Assembly: GCA_000695325.1 (NCBI GenBank)
Contig: AVPN01000033.1
Coordinates: 9,637 to 73,636, forward strand
Reading direction: 5' to 3'
From: Pleurobrachia bachei
Lineage: Eukaryota > Ctenophora > Tentaculata > Cydippida > Pleurobrachiidae
Length of the DNA: 64,000 nucleotides
Program-made: the position numbers and the translations under genes
In this document: in pieces, positions 63,604-64,000 of the stretch
Numbering within the stretch: position 1 is the first letter of the stretch
Layout of the letters: each line of letters opens with the position of its first letter
Notes under the pieces: model-generated
Database searches by the model: none
What the model was told of the DNA's origin: nothing
What the model saw: the letters and a program-made list of their open reading frames with translations, nothing else

Positions 63604-64000
63604 ATTTGTATGTCAAATACAATCCTGTCGTTTTCCTGACTGAACTTTTGTCCCACTCTTTTATCGGAGTGAAGGATTAGTTCAGACAAAACTCAGCAGA
63701 CAGCAGTTTCTCCTCAGTTACCGCAAATATAATCTGTAAATCTTCTTTTTAAACCAACTAACTTACAGTGAATCACCGTTGGCGATCTAGTATGTCGTTT
63801 CGTCTCTTTGTGGTGGTGGATGAATTGACTGTCGAATTGACTGTCGACTCGTCTCAATTATTTTCATATGCTTAGTAAATGAAGACGTTCCCTGCTGATA
63901 TAGTCTACTCAATTATTCCAAGTTCTAATCCATGTACCAGTTTAAGTATTTTCAGTAACTTTAAACTTTTCTACCAGCCATGAACCGTTTAAAATTTTTA
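63604..64000. other. Window end, nothing recognised
   Basis: About 400 bp with no convincing exon or repeat. A GAATTGACTGTCGA short repeat occurs at 63821-63850. Confidence 0.5.

Overview
This is animal (metazoan) genomic DNA with spliced genes, GT-AG introns, microsatellites and many small DNA-transposon relics. The gene content (MELK, RPGRIP1L, a DUF4062-NACHT-WD40 protein, a tandem C-type-lectin secreted protein) and many orphan-looking secreted proteins fit an early-branching marine invertebrate. A sponge is my best guess, but the sequence alone does not prove it. Exons were read by eye from reading frame, splice sites and phase. Three N-runs (17805-18710, 33330-34100, 48227-48789) show a gapped scaffold.

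Layout. (1) 1-4813, minus: a secreted protein with tandem C-type lectin domains, 3' end outside the window; intron 2 holds a 316-bp satellite inside a terminal-inverted-repeat element. (2) 6.6-14.6 kb, plus: an unrecognised secreted protein (585 aa predicted). Its promoter, signal-peptide exon and first exons are present three times head to tail. (3) 15.66-46.15 kb, minus: MELK, from the N-terminal P-loop exon to the C-terminal KA1 domain. Three other genes lie inside its introns: a DUF4062-NACHT-WD40 gene (plus, 19.4-28.6 kb), an intronless multi-pass membrane protein (minus, 38.7-39.6 kb) and a cysteine-rich secreted protein (plus, 43.1-44.2 kb). A damaged duplicate of the first MELK exons lies upstream at 47.0-48.0 kb. 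(4) 49.1-59.2 kb, minus: RPGRIP1L, a ciliary transition-zone protein with coiled coils and C2 domains. (5) 59.77-60.94 kb, minus: a 206-aa protein with about five membrane segments. (6) 61.2-62.1 kb, minus: an unrecognised soluble protein, with a broken tandem copy at 62.5-63.2 kb.

Two themes stand out. First, near-identical head-to-tail duplications of 0.3-2.3 kb occur in five of the eight genes and usually break or duplicate exons. They are either a real duplication-prone feature of this genome or uncollapsed haplotypes in the assembly. Second, hAT-type MITEs with 8-bp target duplications sit at exon boundaries (a splice donor, a polypyrimidine tract, a stop codon). I saw no retrovirus-like or Polinton-like element and no CRISPR, rRNA or tRNA gene.
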